A DNA stretch of 64,000 nucleotides from Brachypodium distachyon (Eukaryota; Streptophyta; Magnoliopsida; Poales; Poaceae), in assembly GCF_000005505.3 (NCBI RefSeq), contig NC_016133.3, positions 19,220,001 to 19,284,000 on the forward strand, in the 5' to 3' direction. A model generated the notes under the pieces. The model was not told the DNA's origin, ran no database searches, and saw only the letters and a list, made by a program, of their open reading frames with translations. The position numbers were made by a program, and so were the translations under genes. Every line of letters begins with the position of its first letter. Within the stretch, counting starts at the first letter, position 1. This document shows positions 46,800 to 58,889 of this stretch, one piece after another.

Positions 46800-48550
46800 C
46801 AAAATGTCTCCGGACATAATTGCCTCATTGGCAACCCGTTCCTTGGTGGATCCTAGTGTGCCCCGAGGCCATCCACCAAGCAGAACCAAGTCCCTCGAGG
46901 GCCAAAAGCTGCTTAAAACGCATTTAAGGAGAACCGTAAATAAGCGAGTTATGCATGAGCTTACTTACCTCGGAGAACCATGCTACCCGTGTGTGAGACG
47001 TCGCGCACAGGCCTGTGTGATAGTAACCAAGTTAAGGCTCCATAATAATCGCGGGAAAACATAACTTCCTGAAGTCCGAAGAGGAAAAATTCCGCATGAA
47101 ATTTTCCGAACGGCAGGTTGAAATGTCCGGATCACTACCGGCATATCGATAGCGACCCTCGCAAGGGTACCAGGATCCATGGCTCGTAACCATGACCTAA
47201 GGCACCGAAGCCGAGTCATATCCCAACGGTGACAGCAATTGAAAGCACAATGTGCGAGTAATAGCGATCGATCGCGAGCTGTATAAACTTGAGGAAACAA
47301 GATATTCCGCAAAGGAAGAAATGTAGTACTTACAAACACATGTTGAGCTAAAGTTGACATTTCCGTTAATGTTAACCACATAGCGATACATGGAACGAAA
47401 CAAATGAATGCATTGCAGGCATGTGGCTAGCTACACGCAAGTCATAAGGGTATGTCAAAAGGACAATGTGCAAAGCAGATACGCAAGCATCAGAGTTGAC
47501 TTGTTGACTCCAAGGACGACATAAGGTCATACCTCCCAAATACCCTCCAGAAGGGTGAGGTCGGAAATTCATCACAAAGTGAGGAATTTTGGACCACTGA
47601 TTACCACCGTGCTCCCGAGGAACTTCCTCTCCCAAGAAGGTCATCACAACCTTAGGGCTCGCCACGTCGGCCTGACCGACAAAAGTGCGACGAGGTTAAC
47701 AACCTCTAGCAAGCCTCGAACGTTCTAAAGGTTAAAGGCGCATGCTAAGACTTCATGGCTCAACAACAAGAGTTTGAAGCAAGAAAGCCGCTCACCAAGT
47801 CTCGATCTTGGAGTAGGTAGTCCACGGCACCCTACATGGCTTGGAGAGAGCCCGATGCCTCCTCCTTTTTTCGTCGGCACCAACGTCAACTCCAGAAACA
47901 CCGGATACAACTATCACGGTACTTGGAAAAGAAGGCAAGAATGGTGTCAAAACATTCACCAATGGTGGACAAAGCAAATAAAGGCAGAAATGCTCACCGA
48001 AGATGGGAAAACGAGCTCAAGTTTTGTGCCCAAGAGCGTCAATAACTCGAACGCCATAAAAGGTGTCGCCTCCTTGCAAAAGCTTTGGTGACATGGTTGA
48101 AACACCATCTTTCAACAGGATTGCCAAGCACAAGGAAAACCCAACACATGGTGCATAACCAAGTCGCGATGGCAACATACAAACCAAGTGAATTTTGCCA
48201 AGATTCGCCAGGGGGCTCACCTCCAAAGCAGCAGAATAGTCAAAGTCCTTGCTTCAACGCGATTGGACTCCGCTGAACGAATCCTTTGGCGAACAAGACC
48301 TCGATTCCTTCAGGGCAAAGTACCACCAAGACTGTGGTCGACTAAAGTCCGCATCCCCAAAGGATTGGAATATATCGAGATGGTCCTTGAACAAAAGGAA
48401 ACCCTGACTTCACCAAGTCAGGGTGCCATCATCTCGGCGATTAAAAAATCCACACCTACCTACAACATGGGTAATGAAGTGTGAGAGAAACACTAAAGAG
48501 CCCAAGGTTCAAGGTTTGTTGCTACAACCAAAATCTTAACTCCAAGAGTT
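46800..48550 (+). other. Gypsy non-coding internal region, upstream of the minisatellites
   Basis: Many short frames, none with a recognisable domain. This is most likely decayed or non-coding element sequence. Confidence 0.5.
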
Positions 48551-48556
48551 AGGTTT

Positions 48557-49095
48557 GTAAACCCAAGGTTCGGGGCCGTCGCAAAGTACCATCGCTCCAA
48601 GAGCCATGGTCACGGCAAAGAGCCGAAGGTACGAAAGTACCACTTAAAGTCTAGCTCCAAGAGCTAGCACGGCGAACCAAAGGTTTGAGGCCGTCATAAA
48701 ATACCAAAGCTCGAAGAGCCATGGTCGCGACAAAGAGCCTAAGGTATGAAAGTACCACTTAAAGTCTAGCTCTGAGAGCTAGCACGGCGAACCCAAGGTT
48801 TGAGGCCATCGCAAAATACCATTGCTCCAAGAGCCATGGTCGCGACAAAGAACCTAAGGTACGAAACTACCACCTAAAGTCTAGCTCCCAGAGCTAGCAC
48901 GGCGAACCCAAGGTTCGAGGCCGTCGCAAAGTACCATCGCTCCAAGAGCCATGGTCGCGGCTAAGAGCCTAAGGTACGAAAGTAACACTAAAAGTCTAGC
49001 TCCAAGAGCTAGCGTGGAGAACCAAGGTTTCGGGGCCATCGCAAGGTACCATGGCTCCCTAAGCTAAGGTCGTGGCAATAACGAGCCCAAGGTTC
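48557..49095 (+). repeat. Minisatellite, ~115-bp unit, ~4.5 copies
   Basis: Each unit starts AACCCAAGGTTCGAGGCC and contains CCAAGAGCCATGGTCGCG, CTAAGGTACGAAAGTACCAC and GTCTAGCTCCAAGAGCTAGC. The last copy is partial and diverged. The units contain short palindromes (GGTACGAAAGTACC, TAGCTCCAAGAGCTA). Confidence 0.9.
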
Positions 49096-49319
49096 AAAAG
49101 TCCAAAGGTGATTGCTAAAGACCCACCTCGCCATGTGAACATGAAACTCGCCTAGAAAAGATGACATGAAGAGATTAGTACGAGTTGCGAAGATTCCCAA
49201 GGGAGCGACTATGGAAAATCTATGGCGAAAGACGTCGCCAAGGCGTGCACAACCACCAGTCTAGAAGAAAAAAGGGGAGCCAAGCTCTTGGGCTGAAAAG
49301 CCCTCAGCCTGCCTACGCG

Positions 49320-50600
49320 CACAACAAAGGAATAAAAAGTGGGAGCCTCACCCCCGGGCCGCAGGCCCATCTCTCGTTCGGCCTGCCCACGCGAAGAAGA
49401 AAGAAGGAGAGACGCCGCCACCCGTGCCCGCGTACCGCACCTCACCTTGCGTCGGGCCTCGCTGCACCATGCCGCACGCCCGGCATACCGTTCATGCCCA
49501 AGCTCGACGCGCCGCGCGCCCGTCCTGTCTGCCTGTCGCACCTCGCTTTGCGTCGGGCCTCGCTACACATGAGCCGGACGCCGCACCATGCCAATCAATC
49601 GCCGCGCCGCGCCCACCGAGCCCGTTGCCGTGTGCGCTGCATCGCACGCGCTCGCGGAGGGTTCACCGCGCCCGCTCCCGTGCTTGCGCTCCACTCTGCC
49701 GCCGCCTCGGACATCGAAGTGTCGGCGCCCCCAACACACGATCGAGATGCGATGAAATGCCCATGGGAACCGGTGGACGCCCAAAGACATGGGAAGCACC
49801 ATAGTGAAGCTCCTTTCACCTCGGCGCGAGCAAGGAGAGCCACGGGGCTGACAAAGATTTCACGGGAACATTGCAAACAAAATCGGCGCCTCGGTCCGAG
49901 CGGCCTCGCGTGCGCAGAATCCCCACGAAACCTCGACAATCCAAAGCTTTGGCTGCTGCCCCATGCCAGCCGGCCTAGTCCCCATCGTGGCTAAGGAGAT
50001 GTCTAATGCCCCTACGAGGCTCCCTACTACACCAACCTCTCGAAGAAGTGCCGGGCACCGCCGAACGCGTCTTCGGCACCGGGCAAATCAAACAAGCATG
50101 GTGTGAACGTCCTCAGTGGCTTGGGATCCCATTTTATAGGCCCAAGGAGCGTCCTTGGCATCCAGGCCGGACCAACCCGAGGCCAACACATCGCCCTTGG
50201 GAAGGACAAGACACAGAGCAAAAGAGGCATCCCCTTTGCCCCAAGTCAAGCTGACCCGGTCAAAGGCTCCCTACCGCAAGACCCCGCGTGCTGTCCTCGC
50301 CGGTGTCACCTCGAGTGACGTCTGCTGCCCGCAAAAGCACAGGGATGGCCCCCAGGCTCCTTTTCCCGTACCGAGGAAGAAGATGAACATCCCCCGTCGG
50401 ACCTAGGGCGTCAGGCCTCTTTCCGCCGTCCGATTGCCCCACTTAAAAACTGAACCGTTTTCGGGCTCAGCTGGGCCTCGGTCCGAGAACGGCCCATAAG
50501 TCACTGCCTGCTAAAAAAAAGCAAATCGATCGCGCCCGCCCGAAGGCGGCCCAAGTCTTCGGCCGTATCGAGTCCGGGCGCCCGGGAACCAGCCCAGCTA
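49320..50600 (+). other. GC-rich block in the gypsy non-coding region
   Basis: Sharply more GC-rich than its surroundings, with overlapping frames on both strands (for example 49185-49994 +) rich in Arg, Ala and Pro and without a motif. It may be captured genomic sequence or a biased non-coding segment. It is not called a gene. Confidence 0.5.
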
Positions 50601-50835
50601 GCCCGCACGGCTGGCTCGGTCGGAAAAAACCATGGGGAGGTCCAAGAATTTCGAATAAAATCACCTATAAGTCCCTGGGAATTTCGGGGAGGCCCGTAGG
50701 GCCCCTGATTTATGCAACAAAGCCCTTCGGGGCACCGTATTTCTCGCAGAGAGGCCCCTAGGGTTCCGGTTTTTGCTAAAATACCCCCCAAAACTTGATT
50801 TCTCGCAAAGAAAATCACCATGGCAAGGAATCGCC

Positions 50836-51733
50836 CCAAAAAACCTCTAAGGCTCCAGTTTTCCGCAGGAAAACGATCGAGAGTCTCAGTTTTTCATAGA
50901 AAAACCTATCAAGAAATGGTTTTTCCTTGAGAAACCTCTAAGGCTTCAGTTTTCCGCAGGAAAACGATCGAGAGTCTCAGTTTCTCATAGAGGAACCTAT
51001 CAAGAAATGGTTTTTCCTTGAAAAACCTCTAAGGCTCCAGTTTCTCGTAGGAAAACGATCGAGAGTCTCAGTTTCTCGTAGAGAAACCTATCAAGACAAT
51101 GGTTTTCCTCGAAAAGCCTCTAAGGCTCCAGTTTTCCGCAGGAAAACGATCGCGAGTCTCAGTTTCTCCTAGAGAAACCTATCAAGAAATGGTTTTTCCT
51201 TGAGAAACCTCTAAGGCTCCAGTTTTCCGTAGGAAAACGATCGATAGTCTCAGTTTCTCGTAGAGGAACCTATCAAGAAATGGTTTTTCCTTGAAAAACC
51301 TCTAAGGCTCTAGTTTTCCGCAGGAAAACGATCTCAAGTCTTAGTTTCTCGTAGAGAAACCAATCAAGAAATGGTTTTTCCTTGAAAAACCTCTAAGGCT
51401 TCCAGTTTTCCGCAGGAAATCGATCGAGAGTCTCTGGGTCTCATGGAGAAACCTATCAAGAAATGGTTTTTCCTTGAAAAACCTCTAAGGCTCCAGTTTT
51501 CCGCAGGAAAACGATCGAGAGTCTCAGTTTCTCGTAGAGAAACCTATCAAGAAATGGTTTTTCCTTGAAAAACCTCTTAAGGCTCCAGTTTTCCGCAAGA
51601 AAACGATCGAAAGTCTCATTTTCTCGCAGAGAAACCTATCGAGACAATGGTTTTCCTCGAAAAGCCTCTAAGGCTCCAGTTTTCTACGGGAAAACTATCG
51701 AGAGTCTCAGTTTCTCACAAAGAAACCTACGAA
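50836..51733 (+). repeat. Minisatellite, ~91-bp unit, ~10 copies
   Basis: The unit runs CTCTAAGGCTCCAGTTTTCC GCAGGAAAACGATCGAGAG, then TCTCAGTTTCTCGTAGAGAA and CCTATCAAGAAATGG. Ten CTCTAAGGCT starts are spaced 90-92 bp. The array stops about 110 bp before the 3' LTR. Confidence 0.93.
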
Positions 51734-51829
51734 GTGATTTTGCCGGAAATACCACATGAATACAACGACAAGAGAAGGACTTCAAGTCTCTCGCTCGAGG
51801 TTGACCCGAAGGCATTCTCAATGCCTCCA

Positions 51830-51844
51830 GCTCAAGGGGGCTAC
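51830..51844 (+). promoter_or_regulatory. Polypurine tract of the gypsy element
   Basis: CTCAAGGGGGCTAC immediately precedes the 3' LTR. Confidence 0.7.
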
Positions 51845-52747
51845 TGTTGTAGTAAAATAAACCCTTATATGGGCCGAGCCGTAAATTCTACGTGGCGACG
51901 ACTGAGTCAACATTTCCCTTGCGTGAGTCAAGATGCCCACGTGGCGCAGTCAATCCTACGTGGCAATGAAAGACAAGTCAACAAGTCAAGCCTCTCATGC
52001 CATGGTCAAAGGGTGAAATGAGCTAGAGTAGGGGGCAAAAAGTTGTAGAGATGAGGCTTTAGTCCATGGTGGACCATGGACCACCATTCACTTCTCCCAC
52101 ATGGTGCACACAAAAGTTATGGACCAAGGAGCTACTTTTACAACTTTACCCCCACTTTTCTCACTCCCTCAAGGGTAGCCTTGGTCTTTTGTCATGGACC
52201 CCTAGGCTATAAATACCCCCCATGGGGGCATGTATCATTCACTCTCAACTTGAATAAACTTAAGGGGAGAGGGATAGAATGCTCCCTCTAAGGTTCGCTC
52301 TCGAGCGCCGCTCTCGACTAAAAGTAGACCGGCCTCGAGGAAGCTTTCTAGGGGACTCTAGTTTCGAGACTCCGAACTAACCTTGGTTAGCATGGGCTCG
52401 AAGGAGAAGGGGTTGGGTTAGAGTTTTGAGGGAATCCTAACCTCGATACTTGGAAAGACGCGTTCGGTCCAAGTACGAGGCGGCCCCAACGAATATCTCA
52501 CTAAAGGTGACTTGGAAAGATCCGCTCGGCCCAAGCACTTGGCTAACAACCCCCTCAAAGCATTTCCTAACATAGGATTAAGTCGTACCCGCAAGGTCGA
52601 CCGAAGCTATTCAAAATATATCGACGTGTCAACTTATCCAAGTATACGGCGACCTTCGCTATAAGGCCGGCGTACATGTCCTACTTTTATACCCGCACTT
52701 GTGCCATTGAGCATTGTCACCCGTTACTCTTGTCGAGAACAACAACA
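51845..52747 (+). repeat. 3' LTR of the gypsy element (903 bp)
   Basis: It starts TGTTGTAGTAAAATAAACCC and ends AACAACA before the target copy AAGTT. TATAAATACC lies near 52210. Confidence 0.93.
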
Positions 52748-52764
52748 AAGTTAATTAGTTCCAA

Positions 52765-52900
52765 TCGGTTTGGGCGACACCAACTGGAACGAATCAGCTT
52801 CGCCCAGGCCAACTGAAACCAATCAGTTTCGCCCAGACCAACTGGAACCAATCGGCTTCGGCCAGGCCGACTGGAGCTAATCGGCCTGGCCCAGACCGAT
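52765..52900. repeat. 29-bp-period minisatellite, right arm
   Basis: Four units resemble CCAACTGGAACCAATCGGCT TCGCCCAGG. They belong to the foldback arm and are complementary to the left-arm block. Confidence 0.85.
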
Positions 52901-52995
52901 GGCATATTATTTTTGAAAATTCTGAAAAACGCGTATTACTTTCAAAAATGATTATTTAATTCGTATTATTTTTAAAAAATAGCCTTTTGCTATTC

Positions 52996-54917
52996 TATCA
53001 TCGACTGCTTTTCAATTTGTCCACACTCAACTTTTTTAAACAACCTATATGATACGTCCAAGGTTAGTGACATAGAAATTATTAAACTTACAATATTTTT
53101 TCTTGTAATTTTAGTTTGCGCTGAGTGCAACTACGTAAAATACAAAAATTATATTTTTGAGATTTTCATTTTATTTTGGACAAAGCTACTCTCCGATGCA
53201 TTGGTTGATAAATTTTAAGAGCTGGCCATCTGAAAAAGCAATCGAAGTGTCCTCAAGGAGCCCCATCCTTGTATGCCAGACTAGTCTCATGATAAGTAAG
53301 CTAGTACACACGGATCGACTTGGTAACAGAGTAAACATCCAAAAACTAAATAAATTCTTGCATAAGAATATACCATGAACCTAAGGTCTTCGAAGAAGAG
53401 TTCAATAGGGCGGAGAAATATCAAAATCTTGCAGCGGAAACACCAACATAACTTCAGAACCCAACGGTAGGCCAAAACCCAACAGGCACCTGACTGGGGT
53501 TGCACCCTAGTTTCCGTACGTACTTATCATCATACCTGTTCTTTGTGTCTTGGTCTTCTTTCATGTCTGGCCACATGACAAGCCAGTTGAATATTTTGAA
53601 TGTACTCGCAAACATCCTAGAGGATAAAATAGAATATAGAATCTATATGCAAGGCTCACTACAAATGAAAGGGTCTAATCTAGTTTCAGCATTTGCGAAA
53701 AGCTAAGCTTACTTTGCAACATCATAAGTAGATGCAAAAGCATTAAAAATGCATTTTATGAATTTGACGGTAGCAGTAGTATCATATCATAGTAGCATGA
53801 TCATGTGCAAACATGATCCAATATTTCTCCAATTCTCCTTTTTGGCAACTACTAAAACATTCTCCAATTTTCCGTCTCAATGGAGCACTCCCAAGTGGTC
53901 CATGATCTTGTGTAAACATTTTATAAATCTTTTGAAAACAAGTCTAACTAAGCGTGGCATCACTAAAATGTGTACATGACCAATGACGTGGCTATTCGAA
54001 TAGTTTCTAACACTCTGCAGTGTTTGTACAGCTTTACCCACAAGATGTGAATCTCCCAGCGCGACTGAGTACACCCTAAGCATCACTTAATAACCCATCT
54101 CTATTTTTTTCCACTAGCTCGAACTAGTCTCCAATCACCAGCTTGAACTTTTTTTCCTACCTCGATCCAGAACATCTCCAATTTTTCTGTTACTTCTATA
54201 CCAAAGTAATTTTTCATAAATCTCCTTTGGGAAATACATGTCTCCCAAAGGTTTTCAAAATCTTCCCAAAAGTAGAGTTGAAGTGTTGTAACTAGTACAA
54301 CTATCATTCGCCTTTTGCTATAGCGGGTCTAGTTAACTCGTATACTTTATTAGGCCTAAAATACCACCATTGAGTACAACAATGGTGGGTATTTGTCCTA
54401 AGGTGACAAAAGGGAGTGGTACAAAATATTCAATGGAGTGACTTGTTCAAATTGGACAATAGCTAAAACTACACCCGAAATAGCTTTTCATACCAACATA
54501 CACATGCATATGATTAAAACAAGGTATAATGCAAATATGGGATTCAACGTGATCAAGGGGATGCTTGTCTGGCTTGGCGATGTCTTGGCACTGCTCGGGG
54601 TCTTCAATGAAGTCCTCGAACGTACGTTTGTCTACTCATCGTAAAAGAATTCTTTTAAAGAATAAACAAATAAATAAATAGCAGCACAAATAAGAAAATC
54701 CAAAAATTATAAAAAAAGGGCACTGTTGGATAGAGTTTTTAACTTTATGAATTTAGAAATTTGTTTCACTTGATTTGGAGTTGCGGTTAAAGAAGTTATG
54801 GATGTCCATTTCTTTATAGAAAGCGATGAGCGTCTTCTGTTTATTGCTCTATCGGTTTTCATTAAGTAAGTGGGCCACACCTATAGGCATATTCCACGGG
54901 GGAAACACGCCATGGGC
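52996..54917. other. AT-rich intergenic, no gene seen
   Basis: Only short frames without motifs and no bounded repeat. Confidence 0.5.
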
Positions 54918-54920
54918 TAA

Positions 54921-55256
54921 GGGCATCTCCAAGGGTGAGACCCCATTTATCCATTTTGGGGGTGTTTGGGCAAATAGGGGTGGAAAAAATATCATGTTGT
55001 CCAATGAAAACTTCCATTTGTCCTCTTCACGAGTCTGACATGTGGCCCAAAAGAAAGAGTGAACAAATATTGCACAAATTGGAACTCTCTGTTCTCTTCT
55101 CAAATTTGGGAAAGAAATGAGGGGTGTGGGGGCAGGGAGAGGGGGGGGGGGCAGATACCTTTTGGACGAATGACGTCCCTTACTGGGTTCCATTTTTGTG
55201 CGTGGATCTTCAAATTAACAAATGAAAGGATATGAGAGGTGCCACTAAAGATGCCC
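54921..55256. mobile_element. PIF/Harbinger (Tourist-like) MITE, 336 bp
   Basis: Termini GGGCATCTCCAAGGG and CACTAAAGATGCCC are complementary over GGGCATCT. TAA duplications lie at 54918-54920 and 55257-55259, the target preference of Harbinger elements. It contains a G12 run near 55141-55152. Confidence 0.8.
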
Positions 55257-55259
55257 TAA

Positions 55260-56440
55260 GGCGCTAAGGCTTGAACCCGGCAGGTGGGATCCACCTGTCG
55301 GTCAGAGAAAACAGGGAAGGCGACAAAGTTCTCACCGGCGAGAAGAGGCGGCATGGCTCGGTTCGGCGGCACTCTGGGACCGCAAAGGGAGTCTTCATGA
55401 GCAGTGGAGAAGCTCGGCGCGGGGTCAGAAGGACCAGCACGACATCGAAACTTCCTGGAGTATCTCCTGGACGAAGGGTATGAATGGAGGTGGGTCGTCG
55501 ACGGCGAGCGGCGGAGGAGCTCCAGCGGCTGACCACGAGAAGTTTTTTTAGCCCGAGAGAGGTGAAATGTGCGCTAGGGTGAGGTGATTCTCTCTAAGGG
55601 AGGATTTGGACGGAGAAGGACGGCGGAGCTCGGTTATCGACAAGGCCGTGGCGGCTTACCTTGTCGGAGATGGAGAAGATGGCCTCGGCCGACTCTTATG
55701 TTGCTCGGGAGTGGTTTTTGGGGTGATAGGAGGTGGTTTGGGGTGCCGGGAAGGCTCGGCATGGCTGTATATAGCCCAGCCTCGGCGCATGTGTCAAGTG
55801 GGATCCTAGTATCCCACCAATATCCCGCTTCTAATTCAATTTTCAGTTTTAATCCAAATCATGAGCCAAAATTTAGAATACTTCCTCCGTCCAACAAAAA
55901 ATTCTCAAGTTTATCAGAATTTGAATGTATCTAGACATGACTTGGTGTATAAATGCATTCAAATTTGATCAAAATTTAGACATCTTTCGTTGAACGGGAG
56001 GAGTCGCAAATTTTTAGCGAACTATAAACGGGGCTTACGAGTGAGATCCCAGTATCCCACTTCTGCTACCGTGGACGCAGTCCATGGAGAGCGCGGCACG
56101 GCTTACCCGGGAAAACCAGGGCCACTGCTGCCGCTGCAGGCTGGTCGGGGGCTATGATGTGGGCGCGAGTAAAACTGTCTGCGACGTGCTCGACGGCGGG
56201 TCTCTGCGGGGTAATGGTGGCGCTGGGATTGCCTCGGGACGAGGAGCGTCGCGCTGAGAGGTGCAGAGGCAGCGCGGGGCACGAAACGACGCGGTGCGAC
56301 GAACACAAAACAGCGGGGACAGGATTTACCAAGCTTGCGTGCTCGACACGGTGAAAAGCGAGGCTCGATCGGGGGGGGAGAGAGAGTAAGGGAGAGGGGT
56401 GAAGGGAAGCTTCGCGGAAGGAGTGCGGCTCTGGGCGCCA
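55260..56440. other. GC-rich repeat-derived region, no confident gene
   Basis: Frames occur on both strands (for example 55264-55536 -, 56066-56515 -) but are Arg/Ser/Pro-rich without motifs. A GGGATCC(T/A)AGTATCCCA theme recurs near 55800 and 56045. The region probably belongs to the same repeat as 56440-57838. Confidence 0.4.
55881..56003. mobile_element. Stowaway MITE
   Basis: A 123-bp element, CTTCCTCCGTCCAACAAAAA to GAACGGGAGGAG, with TA at 55879-55880 and a decayed TC at 56004-56005. Confidence 0.85.
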
Positions 56441-57838
56441 GGCTTTGGGCAATGCCGGCGCGCATCGTACGTGGCAGACGCGCACGTGGCTGAGGCGACG
56501 GTCCGGCGCGACCAAGCGGTCAATGGGGCGACGAGGACAAGACAGGAGAGAGCATAGGGCTGCAGGCGCTCAGCTAAGGGACGTAGGCGTACAGCCTAGG
56601 CCGGCTCGCAAGGCTTGGTCTGGTCGCGTCCAGGCACTGTAGCGGCGCTGCTTGGGGCACAGTGTCCAGAGGAGGAAGAAGGATGGGCTTGGAGGCTGTC
56701 CTGTGGGTCCAGGGGCCACTTGCAGCGATATTGGGCAGAGAGGAAGCGTAGAAGATGGGGTACATGCAAGAAATTGGCTGCAAGTTGCATCTAAGCTTGC
56801 TGTCCAAGAACTTCTTGTGCAAGTCCCCAAAACTTGTACTGTTCAAACCCACGGTTTCGTTCCAGGCCGTGGGAAAGGTGGCAAGGCATCTAGGTGCCAG
56901 CTTTCTCGGTTCGTTCTGAGGTTGAAAAGGTTTGTATTTGATCCAGTTTGCAAATCTGTCATAAATTCACATTTGTCCACGTTCCCACATTTTACACTGG
57001 ACATCTTCAGGTATTTGAATATTTTGGGTTCAGGGAGTTGAGCTGGTTCCAAAGTGGTCGATCTCATTTTTTTTTTTTGAGTTCAAAAAGTTTGAAAACC
57101 TTCGAAAATAGAAACCTGTCCAGATTTTCAACTTGAAATGGTACTCCCTCCGTCCAACAAAAAATGTCTCAAGTTTGTTAAAATTTGAATGTATCTAGAC
57201 ATAACTTAGTGTATAGATGCATTCAAATTTAGTTAAAATTTAGACATCCTTTGTTGGACGGAAGGAGTATTAATTTTTGAACTGAAGTTGAAAGGATGGT
57301 TTTAATATTATAATGGAATTTTCTGTGAATTTTGTAAAGCAAAAGCCTTTCATAAAATGATAAAACATTGTTTTGGCTGATTTGGTAGAAGCTGGAAAAT
57401 AATTCGTTAAAATATTTAACAGTTAATTGTTTTTGTTCAGAATGAAAGCTATTTTAAATAAGCTCCACCTGAATCTCCTTAAAGTTAATGGGATTGTTCT
57501 AGCATTTTATTTTAATTTAAGAGATATTAGGAGATTTGAAGGAGAGGGGAGAAATTAGGATTTTGATAAATAGTGCTTTTAGTTTCTTATTGGATTTCTT
57601 ATCTCTAAGCAAGGTAGAGGAGAGAATGATTCATGTTGAAGAAGTTTTAGTGTTTAAAATAGTTTCAAACTCCAAATAAAAGCATTTAATTCAAAAACAT
57701 CAAATAAAATCCAAGATTAGCATAAATGCAATTGATCCCAATTAAAAAAATAGTCAAGTTTTTGAAAGATGGTAAATTTGCACTTTGCTAAAATGTTAAA
57801 ATAGGTTTTGTCCAAGTTTCAAAAATTAGGGTGTGACA
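56440..57838. repeat. Dispersed repeat copy 1, ends AGGGTGTGACA
   Basis: Diverged, collinear and co-oriented with 59870-61202. Shared landmarks are GGGGCACAG, GTGGGTCCA, AAAGCTGGAAAATAATT and TAGGTTTTGTCCAAGTTT before AATTAGGGTGTGACA. The complement begins TGTCACACCC, LTR-like, but the other border and a target duplication were not found. Confidence 0.75.
57144..57267. mobile_element. Stowaway MITE inside dispersed repeat copy 1
   Basis: A 124-bp element with ends CTCCCTCCGTCCAACAAAAA and TGGACGGAAGGAG and TA duplications (57142-57143, 57268-57269). It is absent from the matching place in copy 2. Confidence 0.92.
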
Positions 57839-57851
57839 GCTTACTTATTTG

Positions 57852-58074
57852 TTCCCTCCGTTTCAAAATATAAGACGTACTGTTGATTGTCAAACTTTTT
57901 AAATTTGACCAAACTTATAGCCAAAAAATATCAATTTACATGTCAAATCAAGATTATTAGATCTTTCTAGTATATTGATTTGTTATAGTAAATGTTAATA
58001 TCTTTTGGTATAGACTTTACAAAATATGATGGTCAATCAAAATTATCTGCCTTAAATTTTAGAAGTACGGCAGT
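57852..58074. repeat. Degraded Stowaway-like element
   Basis: It begins TTCCCTCCGTTTCAAAATAT and contains TTAAATTTGACCAAACTTAT. The right end (TTAGAAGTACGGCAGTA) is decayed. Confidence 0.55.
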
Positions 58075-58889
58075 AGAATATGTACGCATCCAGTGACCGC
58101 TTGTTTTTATTTGATTTTGTCAACAACTGCTATAATACATGCATGCAGCAACCGTTACGGCACAGTTCATATTTGATGGAGCCAATTAATTGACTTAAAG
58201 ACGTGCACGATAGAGTTACTATTCTTTTGCAAATTAATCCGAGAGGCCTTAACTGTGTAGATGGAAATTAAGTGAGGTTGAGCAGGAAACGGAGTCAGTT
58301 TTTATCGGCAGGAACTGGAGTCAGTCTTTTTGCGTCGTAATGAATTCTGCTATTTCTTTAGCAATGAAGTGTTCTGACGCCGGACTTTAAAAGGATCATG
58401 GAGATCATCGTGTATGCGGACTGGTTGCGACTAATTACGTACTGTTATTTTTTCTTTCATTCCAGAGTCTGAATACAGGAGGAATTACAAGGATTACTTA
58501 ATTTGGTATCATGAAAAGCCCGATCACAGAGAAGAAAGAAGAGCTCAACTGAAAGAAAAAGGATAATCCGCTGACTGATGGCACCATCATATTAAGAGGT
58601 ATAGCGCGCATGCAAACAATGGTTTTCGTTAAGGACTCCATTAACTGAGACATTACTTGCGAAACAAAATATTAAGACCTGCAGCACACATTATATCTTT
58701 CTCCTTGGATCACATCGAAGACACGCACACAGACACACACCCACACATACGGTACTCACACAATATCTACAGAAGACGAAGATTAGACTAAATTTATACA
58801 TGCAAATGGAGGTGGTTCTTGGATGATACAGTAAGATCCTACTCCAGAACAGTTAAACGACGAGTACCATACTACAATATGTGGCCAAC
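58075..58889. other. 3' flank of paralogue A, no gene seen
   Basis: Mixed-composition sequence with a CA-rich stretch (58724-58750). No motif-bearing frame. Confidence 0.45.

Larger units (their letters stand above)
39913..52747 (+). mobile_element. Defective Ty3/gypsy LTR retrotransposon, 12.8 kb
   Basis: LTRs lie at 39913-40794 and 51845-52747, both TGTTGTAGTAAAATAAA ... AACAACA. A 5-bp duplication AAGCT/AAGTT (39908-39912, 52748-52752; one mutation) flanks the element. A TGGCGCCG primer site follows the 5' LTR and AAGGGGGCTAC precedes the 3' LTR. Order is gag, protease, RT, RNase H, integrase remnant (gypsy order). Gag is frameshifted, the RT palm is deleted and the integrase is decayed. 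About 5.6 kb downstream of pol is non-coding and includes two minisatellite blocks. It cannot encode its own enzymes. Confidence 0.95.
39343..52982. mobile_element. Long foldback (inverted-repeat) element split by a gypsy insertion
   Basis: The pieces are 39343-39912 (570 bp) and 52753-52982 (230 bp). The left arm runs CTATTTTTTAAAAATAATAC, a 29-bp-period repeat block, then GGAACTAATTAGCTTCCCCA and about 150 bp of further arm. The complementary inner arm ends AGCTTGGGGAAGCT at 39912. The arm continues only across the gypsy element, as AATTAGTTCCAATCGGTTTG at 52753 and onwards to AAAAAATAG at 52982. Joined conceptually it is about 800 bp with arms near 380 bp. Flanking CCTTCGCTATC (39332-39342) and CCTTTTGCTATTC (52983-52995) look like a decayed duplication of Mutator size. 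It has no coding capacity. Confidence 0.82.

Noticed and set aside
49185..49994. 269-residue plus-strand frame
   Set aside because: Arg/Ala/Pro-rich in GC-rich DNA inside the gypsy non-coding region, overlapped by frames on the other strand, no motif.
50836..51733. CRISPR-like regular array
   Set aside because: The whole 91-bp unit repeats with no unique spacers, in a plant retrotransposon: a minisatellite.
52765..52900. 29-bp spaced repeats as CRISPR
   Set aside because: Units are contiguous without spacers and mirrored in the opposite arm of a foldback element.
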